Source: Streptomyces alanosinicus (GTDB taxonomy: Bacteria; Actinomycetota; Actinomycetes; Streptomycetales; Streptomycetaceae). From it: a stretch of 64,000 nt of DNA. This document shows, piece after piece, positions 26,479-36,315 of the stretch. Below the pieces are notes generated by a model. That model saw only the letters and a list, made by a program, of their open reading frames with translations, ran no database searches and had not been told where the DNA came from. Both the position numbers and the translations under genes were made by a program. Each line of letters starts with the position of its first letter. Positions within the stretch are counted from its first letter, which is position 1. The stretch covers positions 124,001 to 188,000 of the forward strand of contig NZ_BMVG01000012.1 of the NCBI RefSeq assembly GCF_014650595.1, given 5' to 3'.

Positions 26479-27702
26479 ATGCGATCCATACGACCGTCGT
26501 TCACTGATCGGCGAGGGAGGGGCACCCGCACCTCCACCTCGCTCGCGGCGGTCGCCCTCGCCTCGGCGCTGGCGCTGACCGCCACCGCCTGCAACGGCGA
26601 CGACAACGCCAGCGGCCAGCCGACCGCGTCCGCGTCCGCGACCTCGGCCGGCGACGGAAAGATCAAGATCCCGGACGACCTGAAGCAGAAGCTGAAGGAC
26701 CACGGCATCGACATCGACAAGTGGAAGAACGGCGCCTGGAAGAACTGGAACAAGCAGGACTGGCTGCGCGAGGCCAACGACTTCATCAACCCGATCATCA
26801 AGGGCCTGTGGGACCCGAACCGGATGCGCCACTCCAACGACCCGAGCAAGGGTGTCAAGGACAATGACATCTCGGGTGACCAGGGCGTGACGGACCCGAC
26901 CCCGCAGCCGGTGAAGGCGCAGTCGGTGGCGACGCCGTACCACGTCAACGCGGCCGCCTCGGGCAAGGTGTTCTTCGACTCCCCCGAGGGCCACATGGTC
27001 TGCTCGGGCACGGTCGTGGAGGACCCCGCGCACCCGGGCAAGTCCAACCTGGTCTGGACGGCGGGTCACTGTGTGCACGCCGGCAAGAGCGGCGGCTGGT
27101 ACCGCAACATGGCCTTCGTGCCGTCGTACAACAACTCCGGCAAGCCGGCCGCCCAGCTGCAGAACGCCACCCGGTCCGAGATCGCCCCGTACGGCGTGTG
27201 GTGGGCCGATGCGGCGCAGACCTCGCAGCAGTGGATCGACCAGGGCGGTGAGACCGGCGGCAACGGTGCCCCGTATGACTTCGCGGTGATCCATGTGACG
27301 CCGGAGCAGGGCAACAGCGGCAAGTCGCTGGAGGAGACGGTCGGCGGGGCGCTGCCGGTGAACTTCAACGCTCCGGCGGTGCCGAAGGTCAGCGGCGGCA
27401 TCACCGCGTCCGGCTACCCGGAGGCGGCTCCGTTCGACGGTCAGCTGCTGTACCAGTGCAAGGACAAGCCGGGTCGGCTGTCCATCGCCAAGTCGGAGCC
27501 GACGATGTACCGCATCGGCTGCACGATGACCGCGGGCTCCTCCGGCGGCGGCTGGGTGGAGACGGGCACGGACGGCAAGCTGGCTCTGGTGTCCAACACC
27601 TCCATCGGCCCGGTGACGTCGGGCTGGCTGGCCGGTCCCCGGCTGGGCGATGTGGCCAAGGGTGTGTACCAGTCGGTCAGCAAGAAGTTCGCCGGGCAGT
27701 AA
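26479..27702 (+). CDS. Secreted lipoprotein serine protease, trypsin/V8-like
   Basis: 407 residues. Basic N-terminus, hydrophobic stretch (AAVALASALALTATA) and lipobox Cys at residue 38 predict a lipoprotein exported to the outer membrane face. A charged Lys/Asp-rich region (about 60-130) precedes the protease domain. The catalytic triad reads WTAGHC (His), YDFAVIHV (Asp) and TAGSSGGGW (Ser; usual GNSGGP altered to GSSGGG). ATG follows GGGGGAG by 9 nt. Single-gene unit ended by a strong hairpin. Glutamyl versus other specificity cannot be decided. Confidence 0.88.
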   Translation: MRSIRPSFTDRRGRGTRTSTSLAAVALASALALTATACNGDDNASGQPTASASATSAGDGKIKIPDDLKQKLKDHGIDIDKWKNGAWKNWNKQDWLREANDFINPIIKGLWDPNRMRHSNDPSKGVKDNDISGDQGVTDPTPQPVKAQSVATPYHVNAAASGKVFFDSPEGHMVCSGTVVEDPAHPGKSNLVWTAGHCVHAGKSGGWYRNMAFVPSYNNSGKPAAQLQNATRSEIAPYGVWWADAAQTSQQWIDQGGETGGNGAPYDFAVIHVTPEQGNSGKSLEETVGGALPVNFNAPAVPKVSGGITASGYPEAAPFDGQLLYQCKDKPGRLSIAKSEPTMYRIGCTMTAGSSGGGWVETGTDGKLALVSNTSIGPVTSGWLAGPRLGDVAKGVYQSVSKKFAGQ

Positions 27703-27752
27703 GGGCGGGCGGAATCGCCGCCTCGTCGGCGGAGTGACTGCTCCCTGAGAGC

Positions 27753-27790
27753 ACGAAGGCCCGCCCCCTGAAAAAGGGGCGGGCCTTCGT
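27753..27790. terminator. Bidirectional terminator between protease and hflX
   Basis: A perfect 15-bp GC-rich stem (27753-27767 with 27776-27790), 8-nt loop containing AAAAA, lies between two convergent genes. Confidence 0.88.
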
Positions 27791-27801
27791 CATGGAGTCG
27801 G

Positions 27802-29295
27802 TCAGGCCGCCGGCACCGGAACGTACGGCGCCAGGTCCGCCGCCAGTTCCTCGTGCACCCGGACCTTGAGCAGGGTGCCCTCCGCGGTGTGCTCCTCGGA
27901 GATCACCTCGCCCTCGGTGTGGGCGCGGGCGACGAGCTTGCCGTGCGTGTAGGGCACGAGCGCCTCGATCTCGACCGAGGGGCGGGGCAGGTCGTTGTCG
28001 ATCAGGGCGAGCAGTTCCTCGATGCCCTGGCCGGTGCGGGCCGAGACGGCGATCGAGCGCTTCTCGACCCTGAGCAGTCGCTGGAGGACCAGCGGGTCCG
28101 CCGCGTCCGCCTTGTTGATCACGACGATCTCGGGCACGTCGGTGGCGCCGACGTCCCGGATCACCTCGCGCACGGCGGCGAGCTGCTCCTCCGGTACCGG
28201 GTGCGAGCCGTCCACCACGTGCAGGATGAGGTCGGAGTCGCCGACCTCCTCCATGGTGGAGCGGAACGCCTCGACCAGGTGGTGCGGAAGGTGGCGTACG
28301 AAGCCGACGGTGTCCGCCAGCGTGTACAGCCGACCGCTCGGGGTCTCCGCGCGGCGGACGGTCGGGTCCAGGGTCGCGAACAGGGCGTTCTCGACCAGGA
28401 CGCCGGCGCCCGTGAGTCGGTTGAGCAGGGAGGACTTGCCGGCGTTGGTGTAGCCCGCGATGGCGACGGACGGCACCTTGTTGCGTCGGCGTTCCTGGCG
28501 CTTGATCTCGCGGCCGGTCTTCATCTCCGCGATCTCCCGGCGCATCTTCGCCATCTTCTCGCGGATCCGGCGCCGGTCCGTCTCGATCTTGGTCTCACCG
28601 GGGCCACGGGTGGCGAGGCCGCCGCCCTTGCCGCCGCCCATCTGGCGGGACAGCGACTGACCCCAGCCGCGCAGCCTCGGCAGCATGTACTGCATCTGCG
28701 CGAGCGAGACCTGCGCCTTGCCCTCGCGGGACTTGGCGTGCTGGGCGAAGATGTCCAGGATCAGGGCCGTACGGTCGACGACCTTGACCTTGGCGATGTC
28801 CTCCAGCTGGATCAGCTGGCCGGGGCTCAGCTCACCGTCGCAGATCACGGTGTCGGCACCGGTCTCGACGACGATGTCGCGCAGCTCCAGGGCCTTGCCG
28901 GAGCCGATGTAGGTGGCCGCGTCGGGCTTGTCACGGCGCTGGATCACGCCGTCGAGGACGAGTGCGCCCGCGGTCTCCGCGAGGGCGGCCAGCTCCGCGA
29001 GGGAGTTGTCGGCGTCCTGTGCGGTGCCGGTGGTCCACACCCCGACGAGCACGACCCGCTCCAGGCGGAGCTGTCGGTACTCGACCTCGGTGACGTCCTC
29101 CAGCTCGGTGGACAGACCCGCCACGCGGCGCAGGGCCGCGCGCTCGGAGCGGTCGAACTGGTCGCCGTCCCGCTCGCCGTCGATCTCGTGGCTCCAGGCG
29201 ACGTCCTCTTCCATCAGGGCATCGGCCCGAAGACCTTCGGGATAGTCGTGCGCGAGGCGCTTGGTGTCCTGGGAAGGGGAAGAAGAGGAGGTCAT
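27802..29295 (-). CDS. hflX: GTPase HflX, ribosome-splitting
   Basis: 497 residues, GTPase that binds the 50S subunit and rescues stalled or stress-inactivated ribosomes. The HflX N-domain (about 75-240) includes GSGKALEL and the Gly-rich loop QMGGGKGGGLATRGPGETKIE; the G domain has GYTNAGKS at 281-288, DTVGFVRHLP as G3, and NKAD as G4. ATG chosen after AAGGA; the frame extends 37 codons upstream without family similarity. The ~50-residue acidic N-terminal extension is usual in actinobacteria. Confidence 0.96.
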   Translation of the reverse strand: MTSSSSPSQDTKRLAHDYPEGLRADALMEEDVAWSHEIDGERDGDQFDRSERAALRRVAGLSTELEDVTEVEYRQLRLERVVLVGVWTTGTAQDADNSLAELAALAETAGALVLDGVIQRRDKPDAATYIGSGKALELRDIVVETGADTVICDGELSPGQLIQLEDIAKVKVVDRTALILDIFAQHAKSREGKAQVSLAQMQYMLPRLRGWGQSLSRQMGGGKGGGLATRGPGETKIETDRRRIREKMAKMRREIAEMKTGREIKRQERRRNKVPSVAIAGYTNAGKSSLLNRLTGAGVLVENALFATLDPTVRRAETPSGRLYTLADTVGFVRHLPHHLVEAFRSTMEEVGDSDLILHVVDGSHPVPEEQLAAVREVIRDVGATDVPEIVVINKADAADPLVLQRLLRVEKRSIAVSARTGQGIEELLALIDNDLPRPSVEIEALVPYTHGKLVARAHTEGEVISEEHTAEGTLLKVRVHEELAADLAPYVPVPAA

Positions 29296-29430
29296 TGGAT
29301 CCTTACGTCGATGGGAGTGCCTGTGCGGGCAGTCATAGCGTAGAACGCGCGAGCATCCCGGGAGATTCCCGCGGGCCGGGCCGCGCCGACCTGACGATGG
29401 TCGCACGGCCCGTCCCGTCGCGTCACCGCC

Positions 29431-30948
29431 TTATTTCCGGGGCCTGTCCTTGGCGGCCTTGGGCGAGGACGCCGCGGGCTTCCAGTCGGGGTGGCCTGGC
29501 ATCGGAGGAGTCTTCTCGCCGTACAGCCAGCCCTTGAGGAAGCCCGACAGATCGCGGCCGGCGACGGTCGAGGCGAGGCTGATGAAGTCCGCGGTGCCGG
29601 CGGTGGAGTCCCGGTGCTTCTGGACCCACGTCCGCTCCAGGCGTTCGAAGGCCGGCTTGCCGATCTCCTGGCGCAGGGCGTACAGCGCCAGGGCCGCGCC
29701 GTCGTAGATGTTGGGGCGGAAGAGGCTGATCTTCTGGCCGGGTGCGGGCGCCTTGGGCAGGGCGGGCGGGCCGCCGGCCGCACGCCAGCGGTCGGAGTTG
29801 GCGTAGGCGGCCTTCATCCGGTCCTCCATGGGCTTGTGCGCCGTCTCCTCCGCGTAGAGGGCCTCGTACCAGGTGGCGTGCCCCTCGTTCAGCCAGACGT
29901 CGGACCAGGTGCGGGGGCTGACGCTGTCGCCGAACCACTGGTGCGACAGCTCGTGCACCATGATCGACTCGACGTACCACTGGGGGTAGGCGGGCTGTGT
30001 GAACAGGTTCTTCTCGAAGAGCGAGAGGGTCTGTGTCTCCAGTTCGAACCCGGTGTCGGCCTGCGCCATGAGCACGCCATAGGTCTCGAACGGGTACGGG
30101 CCGACCTTGCCCTCCAGCCAGGCGATCTGCTTGGGCGTCTTGTCGAGCCAGGGCTGGAGCGCCTTGGCGTCGGCGCTGGGCACGACGTCACGGACCTGCA
30201 TCCCGTGCGGGCCCTCGCGGTGCAGCACGCTGGAGCGGCCGATGGAGACCTGGGCCAGTTCGGTGGCCATCGGGTGCTGGGTGCGGTAGGTCCAGGTGGT
30301 CTTGGAGCCGACCTGGTCCGCTCCGACGGGCAGACCGTTGGCCACGACGGTGTAGCCCTTGGGGGCGGTGACATGGAAGGTGAAGAACGCCTTGTCGGAC
30401 GGGTGGTCGTTGCAGGGGAAGACCAGGTGCGCGGCATCGGCCTGGTTGGCCATGGCGAGGCCGTCGTTGGTGCGCACCCAGCCGCCTTCCTGGTCCTTGC
30501 CGGGGACGGGTTCACTGGTGTGCTTCACCGTGATCCGGGTCCAGCTGCCCTCGTCGAGGGGGTGGTCCGGGGTGACGACCAGGTCCTCGCCGGCGCTGGT
30601 GAACTCCGCGGGACGCCCGTCGACCTCGACCGACTTGACGGTGCCGTGCGCGAAGTCGAGGTTGATCCGCTCCAGGTCGGCGGTGGTCCAGGCGTCGATG
30701 GTGGTCACGGCCTGCAGCGGCTTGTCGTTGCTGCCGGGGTAGGTGAAGGACACGTCGTACGACGCCACGTCGTAGCCCGGGTTGCCCAGGTAGGGAAAGA
30801 GCCGGTCGCCGACTCCGAGGGGCTCGGCCGGGGCCGCGGCGGCGAGCAGGCAGACGGTGACGGCGGAGGCCAGCAGGGCCGCCGCCCGGTGCCGGGAGGC
30901 GCGGGACCGGATCCGGGACCGGGCGCGGGTGCGGGGGGTGAGCAGCAT
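29431..30948 (-). CDS. Secreted M1-family zinc metallopeptidase
   Basis: 505 residues with an Arg-rich N-terminus and hydrophobic signal segment (AALLASAVTVCLLAAAA, about 22-39), so exported. The zinc site is complete: H332-E333-x2-H336 in VHELSHQWFGD, then E355 in NEGHATW. The exopeptidase motif GAMEN of classical aminopeptidases is replaced by TGFELETQ (299-306), as in a compact actinobacterial M1 group. It lacks the large C-terminal helical domain of PepN, so it is short. It lies upstream of hflX on the same strand with a 135-bp gap. Confidence 0.9.
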   Translation of the reverse strand: MLLTPRTRARSRIRSRASRHRAAALLASAVTVCLLAAAAPAEPLGVGDRLFPYLGNPGYDVASYDVSFTYPGSNDKPLQAVTTIDAWTTADLERINLDFAHGTVKSVEVDGRPAEFTSAGEDLVVTPDHPLDEGSWTRITVKHTSEPVPGKDQEGGWVRTNDGLAMANQADAAHLVFPCNDHPSDKAFFTFHVTAPKGYTVVANGLPVGADQVGSKTTWTYRTQHPMATELAQVSIGRSSVLHREGPHGMQVRDVVPSADAKALQPWLDKTPKQIAWLEGKVGPYPFETYGVLMAQADTGFELETQTLSLFEKNLFTQPAYPQWYVESIMVHELSHQWFGDSVSPRTWSDVWLNEGHATWYEALYAEETAHKPMEDRMKAAYANSDRWRAAGGPPALPKAPAPGQKISLFRPNIYDGAALALYALRQEIGKPAFERLERTWVQKHRDSTAGTADFISLASTVAGRDLSGFLKGWLYGEKTPPMPGHPDWKPAASSPKAAKDRPRK

Positions 30949-31051
30949 GGGTTACCGCTACCAGGGCGCTTGCTCGCGACGACGGCGACGCGCGCCCGTC
31001 CCACCCGAACGGGTTGGGTCCGCAGCCCTTCTGCCCAAGGCCGGGAATCGG

Positions 31052-33286
31052 TCAGGAGTGCGGGTGCTGGTGCTGGGCGCGGGTCACGTCGTACACGCCC
31101 GGGACGTCCCGCATGGCGCGCATGAGGGCCGGGAGGCGGGCCGCGTCGGGGAGTTGGAGGGTGTACGTGTGCCGGACCCGCTGCTGACTGGGGGGTTCGA
31201 CGGTGGCGGAGACGATGTCGACGCCCGTCGAGGAGATCGCCTCGGTGAGATCGGCGAGCAGATGGGGGCGGCCGAACGATTCAGCGACCAGGGTGACCCG
31301 GCATTCGGCGGTGTCCCCCCAGCGCACGCCGGTCTCCGTGCGCCCCCGGCCCTTCATGTGCGCCACCGCGGCGCACCCGACGCGGTGCACAGTCACCGCT
31401 CCCCCGCGTACCACGAAGCCGGTGATCTCGTCCGGCGGCACGGGCGTACAGCAGCCGGCGAGCCGTACGGCGGCCGCGGGCGGTTCCACCAGGACGTCGG
31501 CGCCTCTGGGGCGGGCCGTGGGGGCGCTCTCGGCGGCGTCGGCGCGCGCGCCGCCCTCGGGGCGCACGGAGGCAGTGGCCTCGGCGGGTTCGCGGCGGGC
31601 GCCGTCCGCGTCCTCGGTCTCGGCGCCGCCGCCGGGATGTGTGGCCAGCCAGCGCTGGATGGCGATCCGGGCGGCCGGGGTGTGGGCGTGCTCCAGCCAC
31701 TCGCGGGAGGGCTCGGAGGCGGGGTCCTGGCCCATCAGGAGCTGAACGCTGTCGCCGTCCTTGAGGACGGTGCTGAGGGTGGCCAGCCGGCCGTTGACCC
31801 GGGCGCCGATACAGGCGTGCGCGTCCTCGCCGTACTGCGCGTAGGCGGCGTCCACACAGGTGGCTCCGTCGGGCAGGCCGAGCGTGCCGCCGTCGGGGCG
31901 GAAGACGGTGATCTCGCGGTCCTGGGCGAGGTCTTCGCGCAGCGTGGACCAGAAGGTGTCGGGGTCGGGCGCGGCCCGCTGCCAGTCGAGGAGGCGGGAG
32001 AGCCAGCCGGGACGGGTGGGGTCGGCGCGCTCGCCGTCGGCGGGATCGTCGGACGCGGGATCGTCGGACGCGGGATCGTCGGACGCGGGGGCATCGGACG
32101 CGGGGGCGTACGGGTTGCCGAGGGCGACGACGCCGGCCTCGGCGGCCCTGTGCATCTGGTGGGTGCGGATGAGGACTTCGACGACCTGACCGTCCACGCG
32201 CGCGACGGCGGTGTGCAGCGACTGGTACAGGTTGAACTTCGGTACGGCGATGAAGTCCTTGAACTCCGAGACCACCGGCGTCATACAGGTGTGCAGCTCG
32301 CCGAGGACGCCGTAGCAGTCGGCGTCCTCGTGCACGAGCACGAGGAGGCGGCCGAAGTCGGTGCCGCGCAGCTGTCCGCGTTTGCGGGCCACGCGGTGGA
32401 CGGAGACGAAATGCCGGGGGCGGATGAGGACTTCGGCCGGGATGCCGGCCTCGCGCAGCACCCCACGCATCTCGTCGGCGACCTCGGCGAGCGGGTCGTC
32501 GGGGCGGGCGGCGTTCTCCGCGATGAGCTCGCGGGTGTGTTCGTACTCCTCGGGACGGAGGATGGCGAAGACCAGGTCCTCCATCTCGGTCTTCAGGGCC
32601 TGTACGCCGAGGCGCTCGGCGAGCGGGATGAGGACGTCGCGGGTGACCTTGGCGATCCGCGCCTGTTTCTCCGGGCGCATGACGCCGAGGGTGCGCATGT
32701 TGTGCAGACGGTCGGCGAGTTTGATCGACATCACGCGCACATCGCTGCCGGTGGCGACGAGCATCTTGCGGAAGGTCTCCGGCTCGGCGGCGGCTCCGTA
32801 GTCGACCTTCTCCAGTTTCGTCACCCCGTCGACGAGATAACGGACCTCCTCGCCGAATTGTTCCCGCACCTGATCGAGCGTCACATCGGTGTCCTCGACG
32901 GTGTCGTGGAGGAGCGAGGCGGTCAAGGTCGTGGTCTCGGCGCCGAGTTCGGCGAGGATCAGGGTCACCGCGAGCGGATGGGTGATGTACGGCTCACCGC
33001 TCTTGCGCATCTGGCCCCGGTGCGAGGACTCCGCGAGGACGTAGGCGCGGCGCAACGGGTCGAGGTCCGCGTCGGGGTGGTGGGCGCGGTGCGCCTCCAC
33101 GACATGGCCGATCGCGTCGGGCAGTCTGCCGCGGACGGCGGGGCCGAGCAACGCGGCCCGGCCGAGCCTGCGCAGATCGATCCGCGGCCGGGACTTCCTG
33201 CGTTCCGCCCTGGGCACCGCGGGGGCGGTGGCCGCCGTGGGCAACACCGGGCCAGGGGACGCAGGGTTCGTGGCCTCCGCACTCAT
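31052..33286 (-). CDS. rsh: Bifunctional (p)ppGpp synthetase/hydrolase
   Basis: 744 residues, RelA/SpoT homologue. The hydrolase domain carries LLHDTVEDTD (H127-D128) and KLADRLHNMRTL; the synthetase domain has LLVLVHEDADCYGVLG, FKDFIAVPKFNLYQSLHT and EVLIRTHQMHRAAE. TGS (EITVFRPDGGTLGLPDGAT) and a C-terminal ACT domain follow. Both catalytic halves look intact. A tandem ASDDP-type repeat fills the linker after the synthetase. The ATG follows GGAGG by 5 nt. S. coelicolor has two such genes, relA and rshA; location argues for the rshA type. The 283 bp upstream hold its promoter but nothing distinctive. Confidence 0.93.
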   Translation of the reverse strand: MSAEATNPASPGPVLPTAATAPAVPRAERRKSRPRIDLRRLGRAALLGPAVRGRLPDAIGHVVEAHRAHHPDADLDPLRRAYVLAESSHRGQMRKSGEPYITHPLAVTLILAELGAETTTLTASLLHDTVEDTDVTLDQVREQFGEEVRYLVDGVTKLEKVDYGAAAEPETFRKMLVATGSDVRVMSIKLADRLHNMRTLGVMRPEKQARIAKVTRDVLIPLAERLGVQALKTEMEDLVFAILRPEEYEHTRELIAENAARPDDPLAEVADEMRGVLREAGIPAEVLIRPRHFVSVHRVARKRGQLRGTDFGRLLVLVHEDADCYGVLGELHTCMTPVVSEFKDFIAVPKFNLYQSLHTAVARVDGQVVEVLIRTHQMHRAAEAGVVALGNPYAPASDAPASDDPASDDPASDDPADGERADPTRPGWLSRLLDWQRAAPDPDTFWSTLREDLAQDREITVFRPDGGTLGLPDGATCVDAAYAQYGEDAHACIGARVNGRLATLSTVLKDGDSVQLLMGQDPASEPSREWLEHAHTPAARIAIQRWLATHPGGGAETEDADGARREPAEATASVRPEGGARADAAESAPTARPRGADVLVEPPAAAVRLAGCCTPVPPDEITGFVVRGGAVTVHRVGCAAVAHMKGRGRTETGVRWGDTAECRVTLVAESFGRPHLLADLTEAISSTGVDIVSATVEPPSQQRVRHTYTLQLPDAARLPALMRAMRDVPGVYDVTRAQHQHPHS

Positions 33287-33569
33287 GGGCACCTCCGGCT
33301 CGTGGACCGGCGGACGGGGCCCCAGGGCGTACGCGGCTCAGGGATGGCGACGTTCCCCCGTCCGTGCCGGTGCTTGATGCTATCGAGCCCACCACGTGCG
33401 ACCGACCGCCTCTCGCCGAGCGTGAAACGGATCACCCATTCGAGCGACGGAAAAGAGGTTTAGGGTTTGCGCCACATGTCCTGGGGCCGTCCGCGGTGTC
33501 GAACACCCCGGGCCATCGGAAACCGCTGATCCGGGCGGTGCGGGGTGTCTTCCTCGTGGTTTCGCCGTG

Positions 33570-34439
33570 TCAGCCGGCGGCGTTTTCCAGCCAATTGCCG
33601 TCGATCTCGCCCTCGGCGACGATCACGGCGGGTCCGGTCATCTCGATCTCGCCGTCGGGTCGTTCGCTGATGACCAGGCGGCCGCCCGGCAGGTCGACGG
33701 TGTACGTGACCGGGGTGCCGGTGACGGCCGGGTCGGCGCCGTCGCGCCGGGCGGCGGCCACGGCGACGGCGCACGCGCCCGTGCCGCACGAGCGGGTCTC
33801 GCCGGAGCCGCGCTCATGCACGCGCATGGCGACGTGGCGGGGGCCGCGGTCGACGACGAACTCGACGTTGACCCCGTCCGGGTAGGCGGCTGCCGGGCCG
33901 ACCGGCGGCGCGGTGTACAGGTCGCCGGCGTGCGCGAGGTCGTCGACGAAGGCGACCGCGTGCGGGTTGCCCATGTTGACGTTGCGGGCGGGCCAGCTGT
34001 GCTCGCCGACGCTCACCGTGACCTCGCCCTCCGGCAGCCGGGCACGGCCCATGCCGACGGTGATGTCACCGTCCTTCGCGATGTGGACGGTCTTCACACC
34101 CGCGCGCGTGGCGATCGCGAGGTCGCCTTCGCCCACATGTCCGGCGTGCTGGAGGTAGTGCGCGAACACACGAACTCCGTTGCCGCACATCTCGGCGACC
34201 GAGCCGTCGCCGTTGCGGTAGTCCATGAACCACTCGGCCTCGGCCGCCATCGACGCGGCCTCCGGGTGGGCGGCGGATCGCACCACGTGCAGCACCCCGT
34301 CGCCGCCGATGCCGGCCCGGCGGTCGCACAGGGCGGCGACGGCGGCCGGGCCGAGGACGAGGGCGTTCTCCGGGTCCGGGACGATCACGAAGTCGTTCTC
34401 CGTGCCGTGACCCTTGAGGAAGGCGATCCGTGTGCTCAT
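33570..34439 (-). CDS. dapF: Diaminopimelate epimerase
   Basis: 289 residues. Converts LL- to meso-diaminopimelate for lysine and peptidoglycan synthesis, without cofactor. The two catalytic cysteines are C85 (EMCGNGVR) and C218 (ETRSCGTGACA); FLKGHGTENDF is the family N-terminus. GAGGA precedes the ATG. A TACGAT box stands slightly further upstream. It is downstream of miaA and a membrane-protein gene on the same strand. Confidence 0.97.
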   Translation of the reverse strand: MSTRIAFLKGHGTENDFVIVPDPENALVLGPAAVAALCDRRAGIGGDGVLHVVRSAAHPEAASMAAEAEWFMDYRNGDGSVAEMCGNGVRVFAHYLQHAGHVGEGDLAIATRAGVKTVHIAKDGDITVGMGRARLPEGEVTVSVGEHSWPARNVNMGNPHAVAFVDDLAHAGDLYTAPPVGPAAAYPDGVNVEFVVDRGPRHVAMRVHERGSGETRSCGTGACAVAVAAARRDGADPAVTGTPVTYTVDLPGGRLVISERPDGEIEMTGPAVIVAEGEIDGNWLENAAG

Positions 34440-34522
34440 TCCTCGATCGTACGGGAGCGCTCCGCCGGGGGTGCCGATGCAGGTGTGAGGTGGTGCGGGG
34501 CAGCGGGACGGTGCGGGTTGCC

Positions 34523-34570
34523 GGTGGCTGGTGGCTGGTGGCTGGTGGCTGGTGGCTGGTGGCTGGTGGC
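34523..34570. repeat. Heptanucleotide tandem repeat GGTGGCT
   Basis: Six exact copies (34523-34564) plus a partial seventh, in the 176-bp gap between dapF and the membrane-protein gene. Such short repeats commonly vary in copy number. Confidence 0.95.
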
Positions 34571-34589
34571 GCAGTTTCCCGCGCCCCTG

Positions 34590-34635
34590 GATTCAGCGGA
34601 GCCTGACTACGCGATTCAGCGGAGCCTGGCTACGC
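34590..34635. repeat. 23-bp tandem duplication at a gene end
   Basis: GATTCAGCGGAGCCTGACTA with CGC at 34590-34612 recurs at 34613-34635 with one change. The second copy encodes the last residues and stop codon of the membrane protein gene ending at 34616. Confidence 0.9.
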
Positions 34636-35269
34636 GCCACACCGCCAGGACCACGACCACGGCCACCAGCAGGACGTACCCGAGTACGACCCTCCAGTCC
34701 GGGCGGCGGCCCGAGCCCCTCGCCGGCAGACCGGGCCAGGTGTAGCCCACCCGACGGGCGGCCATCATGCCCCAGCCGGCGGCGCAGGAGCAGATCAGCA
34801 TGCCCAGCATGGCGATGACGGCGCCGCTGTCACCGAAGTCGAAGGCGAGCGGGAAGGCGAACATCAGCGAGCCGACGGCGGACAGTCCGACGATGGGGGC
34901 GAGCTGCCAGATGCGCAGCCGGCGCTGCGGGCGCAGCTCGACCTCGACCTCCGGACCGCCCGGGTACATCTCCTCGGGCTCCGGTCCGTCGGCGGTCACC
35001 CCGTCGGGCGTCTCGTCGGGGCCGTCCTCGGTCAGCCGGGCCTCGATGAGCGGGTCCTCGGTGAGCGGGTCCTCGATCAGTCGGTCTTCCGCACGTTCAC
35101 GCTCCGCGCGGGGGTTCTCGGCCGACCGCTGTTCGGTCACCCGGCCTTCGGCCGGACCGTTCCCGTCCAGGCAGTGCCCGGTCGGGCGGCCCTCGGCCAG
35201 GGCCGGTTCGTCACCCTCAGTGGTGAGGTGCTCGGCACTTTGTGCGGTGTCGCGAGGGCCGGCCTCCAT
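34616..35269 (-). CDS. Membrane protein with acidic N-terminal repeat, function unknown
   Basis: 217 residues. The first ~110 are acidic and contain imperfect repeats of the type EDPLTEDPLIEARLTED; three hydrophobic segments follow (IWQLAPIVGLSAVGSLMFAF, AVIAMLGMLICSCAAGWGMM and VVLGYVLLVAVVVVLAVW), with a short basic C-terminus. No family recognised. ATG chosen 10 nt after GGAGG; a GTG two codons earlier is possible. It sits between miaA and dapF on the same strand, as in relatives as far as I recall. Confidence 0.72.
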   Translation of the reverse strand: MEAGPRDTAQSAEHLTTEGDEPALAEGRPTGHCLDGNGPAEGRVTEQRSAENPRAERERAEDRLIEDPLTEDPLIEARLTEDGPDETPDGVTADGPEPEEMYPGGPEVEVELRPQRRLRIWQLAPIVGLSAVGSLMFAFPLAFDFGDSGAVIAMLGMLICSCAAGWGMMAARRVGYTWPGLPARGSGRRPDWRVVLGYVLLVAVVVVLAVWRVARLR

Positions 35270-35376
35270 CGCCACGCGCCCTCCCAACTAGGCTCCACTT
35301 GGTCGATCGAAGCTCGATGATGGCACGGCGCCGAAGGCCGCGAAGACCGGCGGCGCATCCCGATGCCATGACGTGA

Positions 35377-36315
35377 TCAGGCTGTAACCGGTCGTTCGAC
35401 CAACGCCAGGGCCTGGTGCGGAAGTTCCTCCCGATCCGCCACGGCCCCACTCAGCCAGTGCACGCGGGGGTCGCGCCGGAACCACGAATCCTGCCGGCGC
35501 GCGAAGCGCTTGGTGGCGCGCACGGTCTCGGCCCGCGCTTCCGCTTCGGTGCACTCCCCGGCGAGCGCCGAGAGCACCTGCTGGTAACCCAGCGCACGCG
35601 ACGCCGTGCGCCCCACGCGCAACCCCTCCGCCTCCAGTGCGCGGACCTCGTCCACGAGACCCGCCTCCCACATCCGGTCGACGCGCAGCGCGATGCGCTC
35701 GTCCAGTTCCGGACGCGCCACGTCGACGCCGATCTGGACGGTGTCGTAGACGGAGTCATGGCCCGGCAGGTTCGCGGTGAACGGCCGTCCGGTGATCTCG
35801 ATCACTTCGAGGGCCCGGACGATGCGACGGCCGTTGCTCGGCAGGATCGCGCGGGCGGCGTCGGGGTCGGCGGCGGCCAGGCGGGCGTGCAGTGCGCCCG
35901 AGCCGCGCAGCGCCAGCTCCTCCTCCAGGCGGGCCCTGACCTCGGGGTCGGTGCCGGGGAACTCCAGGTTGTCGACGGCCCCGCGGACGTACAGGCCGGA
36001 GCCGCCGACGAGGACGGGCCAGCGGCCCTCGGCGAGCAGGGCGTCGATCCGGGCGCGGGCCAGCTTCTGGTACTCGGCGACGGAGGCGGTGACCGTCACG
36101 TCCCAGATGTCGAGCAGGTGGTGCGGGATGCCGCCGCGCTCCTCGGGCGTCAGCTTCGCGGTGCCGATGTCCATCCCTCGGTACAGCTGCATGGAGTCGG
36201 CGTTGACGACCTCCCCACCGAGCTGCTGGGCCAGGAAGACGCCAAGATCGGACTTTCCGGCCGCGGTGGGTCCGACGACGGCGATGACGCGGGGAATGGA
36301 AGGTGCGCTGCTCAC
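35377..36315 (-). CDS. miaA: tRNA dimethylallyltransferase
   Basis: 312 residues from GTG. Transfers dimethylallyl from DMAPP to A37 of tRNAs reading codons that start with U; MiaB then methylthiolates it. P-loop GPTAAGKS is at 15-22, followed by VVNADSMQLYRGMDIGTAKL and VGGSGLYVRG, all family hallmarks. The long upstream frame (to 37416) is Arg/Pro-rich and does not belong to the protein. Length equals typical Streptomyces MiaA. Confidence 0.96.
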   Translation of the reverse strand: MSSAPSIPRVIAVVGPTAAGKSDLGVFLAQQLGGEVVNADSMQLYRGMDIGTAKLTPEERGGIPHHLLDIWDVTVTASVAEYQKLARARIDALLAEGRWPVLVGGSGLYVRGAVDNLEFPGTDPEVRARLEEELALRGSGALHARLAAADPDAARAILPSNGRRIVRALEVIEITGRPFTANLPGHDSVYDTVQIGVDVARPELDERIALRVDRMWEAGLVDEVRALEAEGLRVGRTASRALGYQQVLSALAGECTEAEARAETVRATKRFARRQDSWFRRDPRVHWLSGAVADREELPHQALALVERPVTA

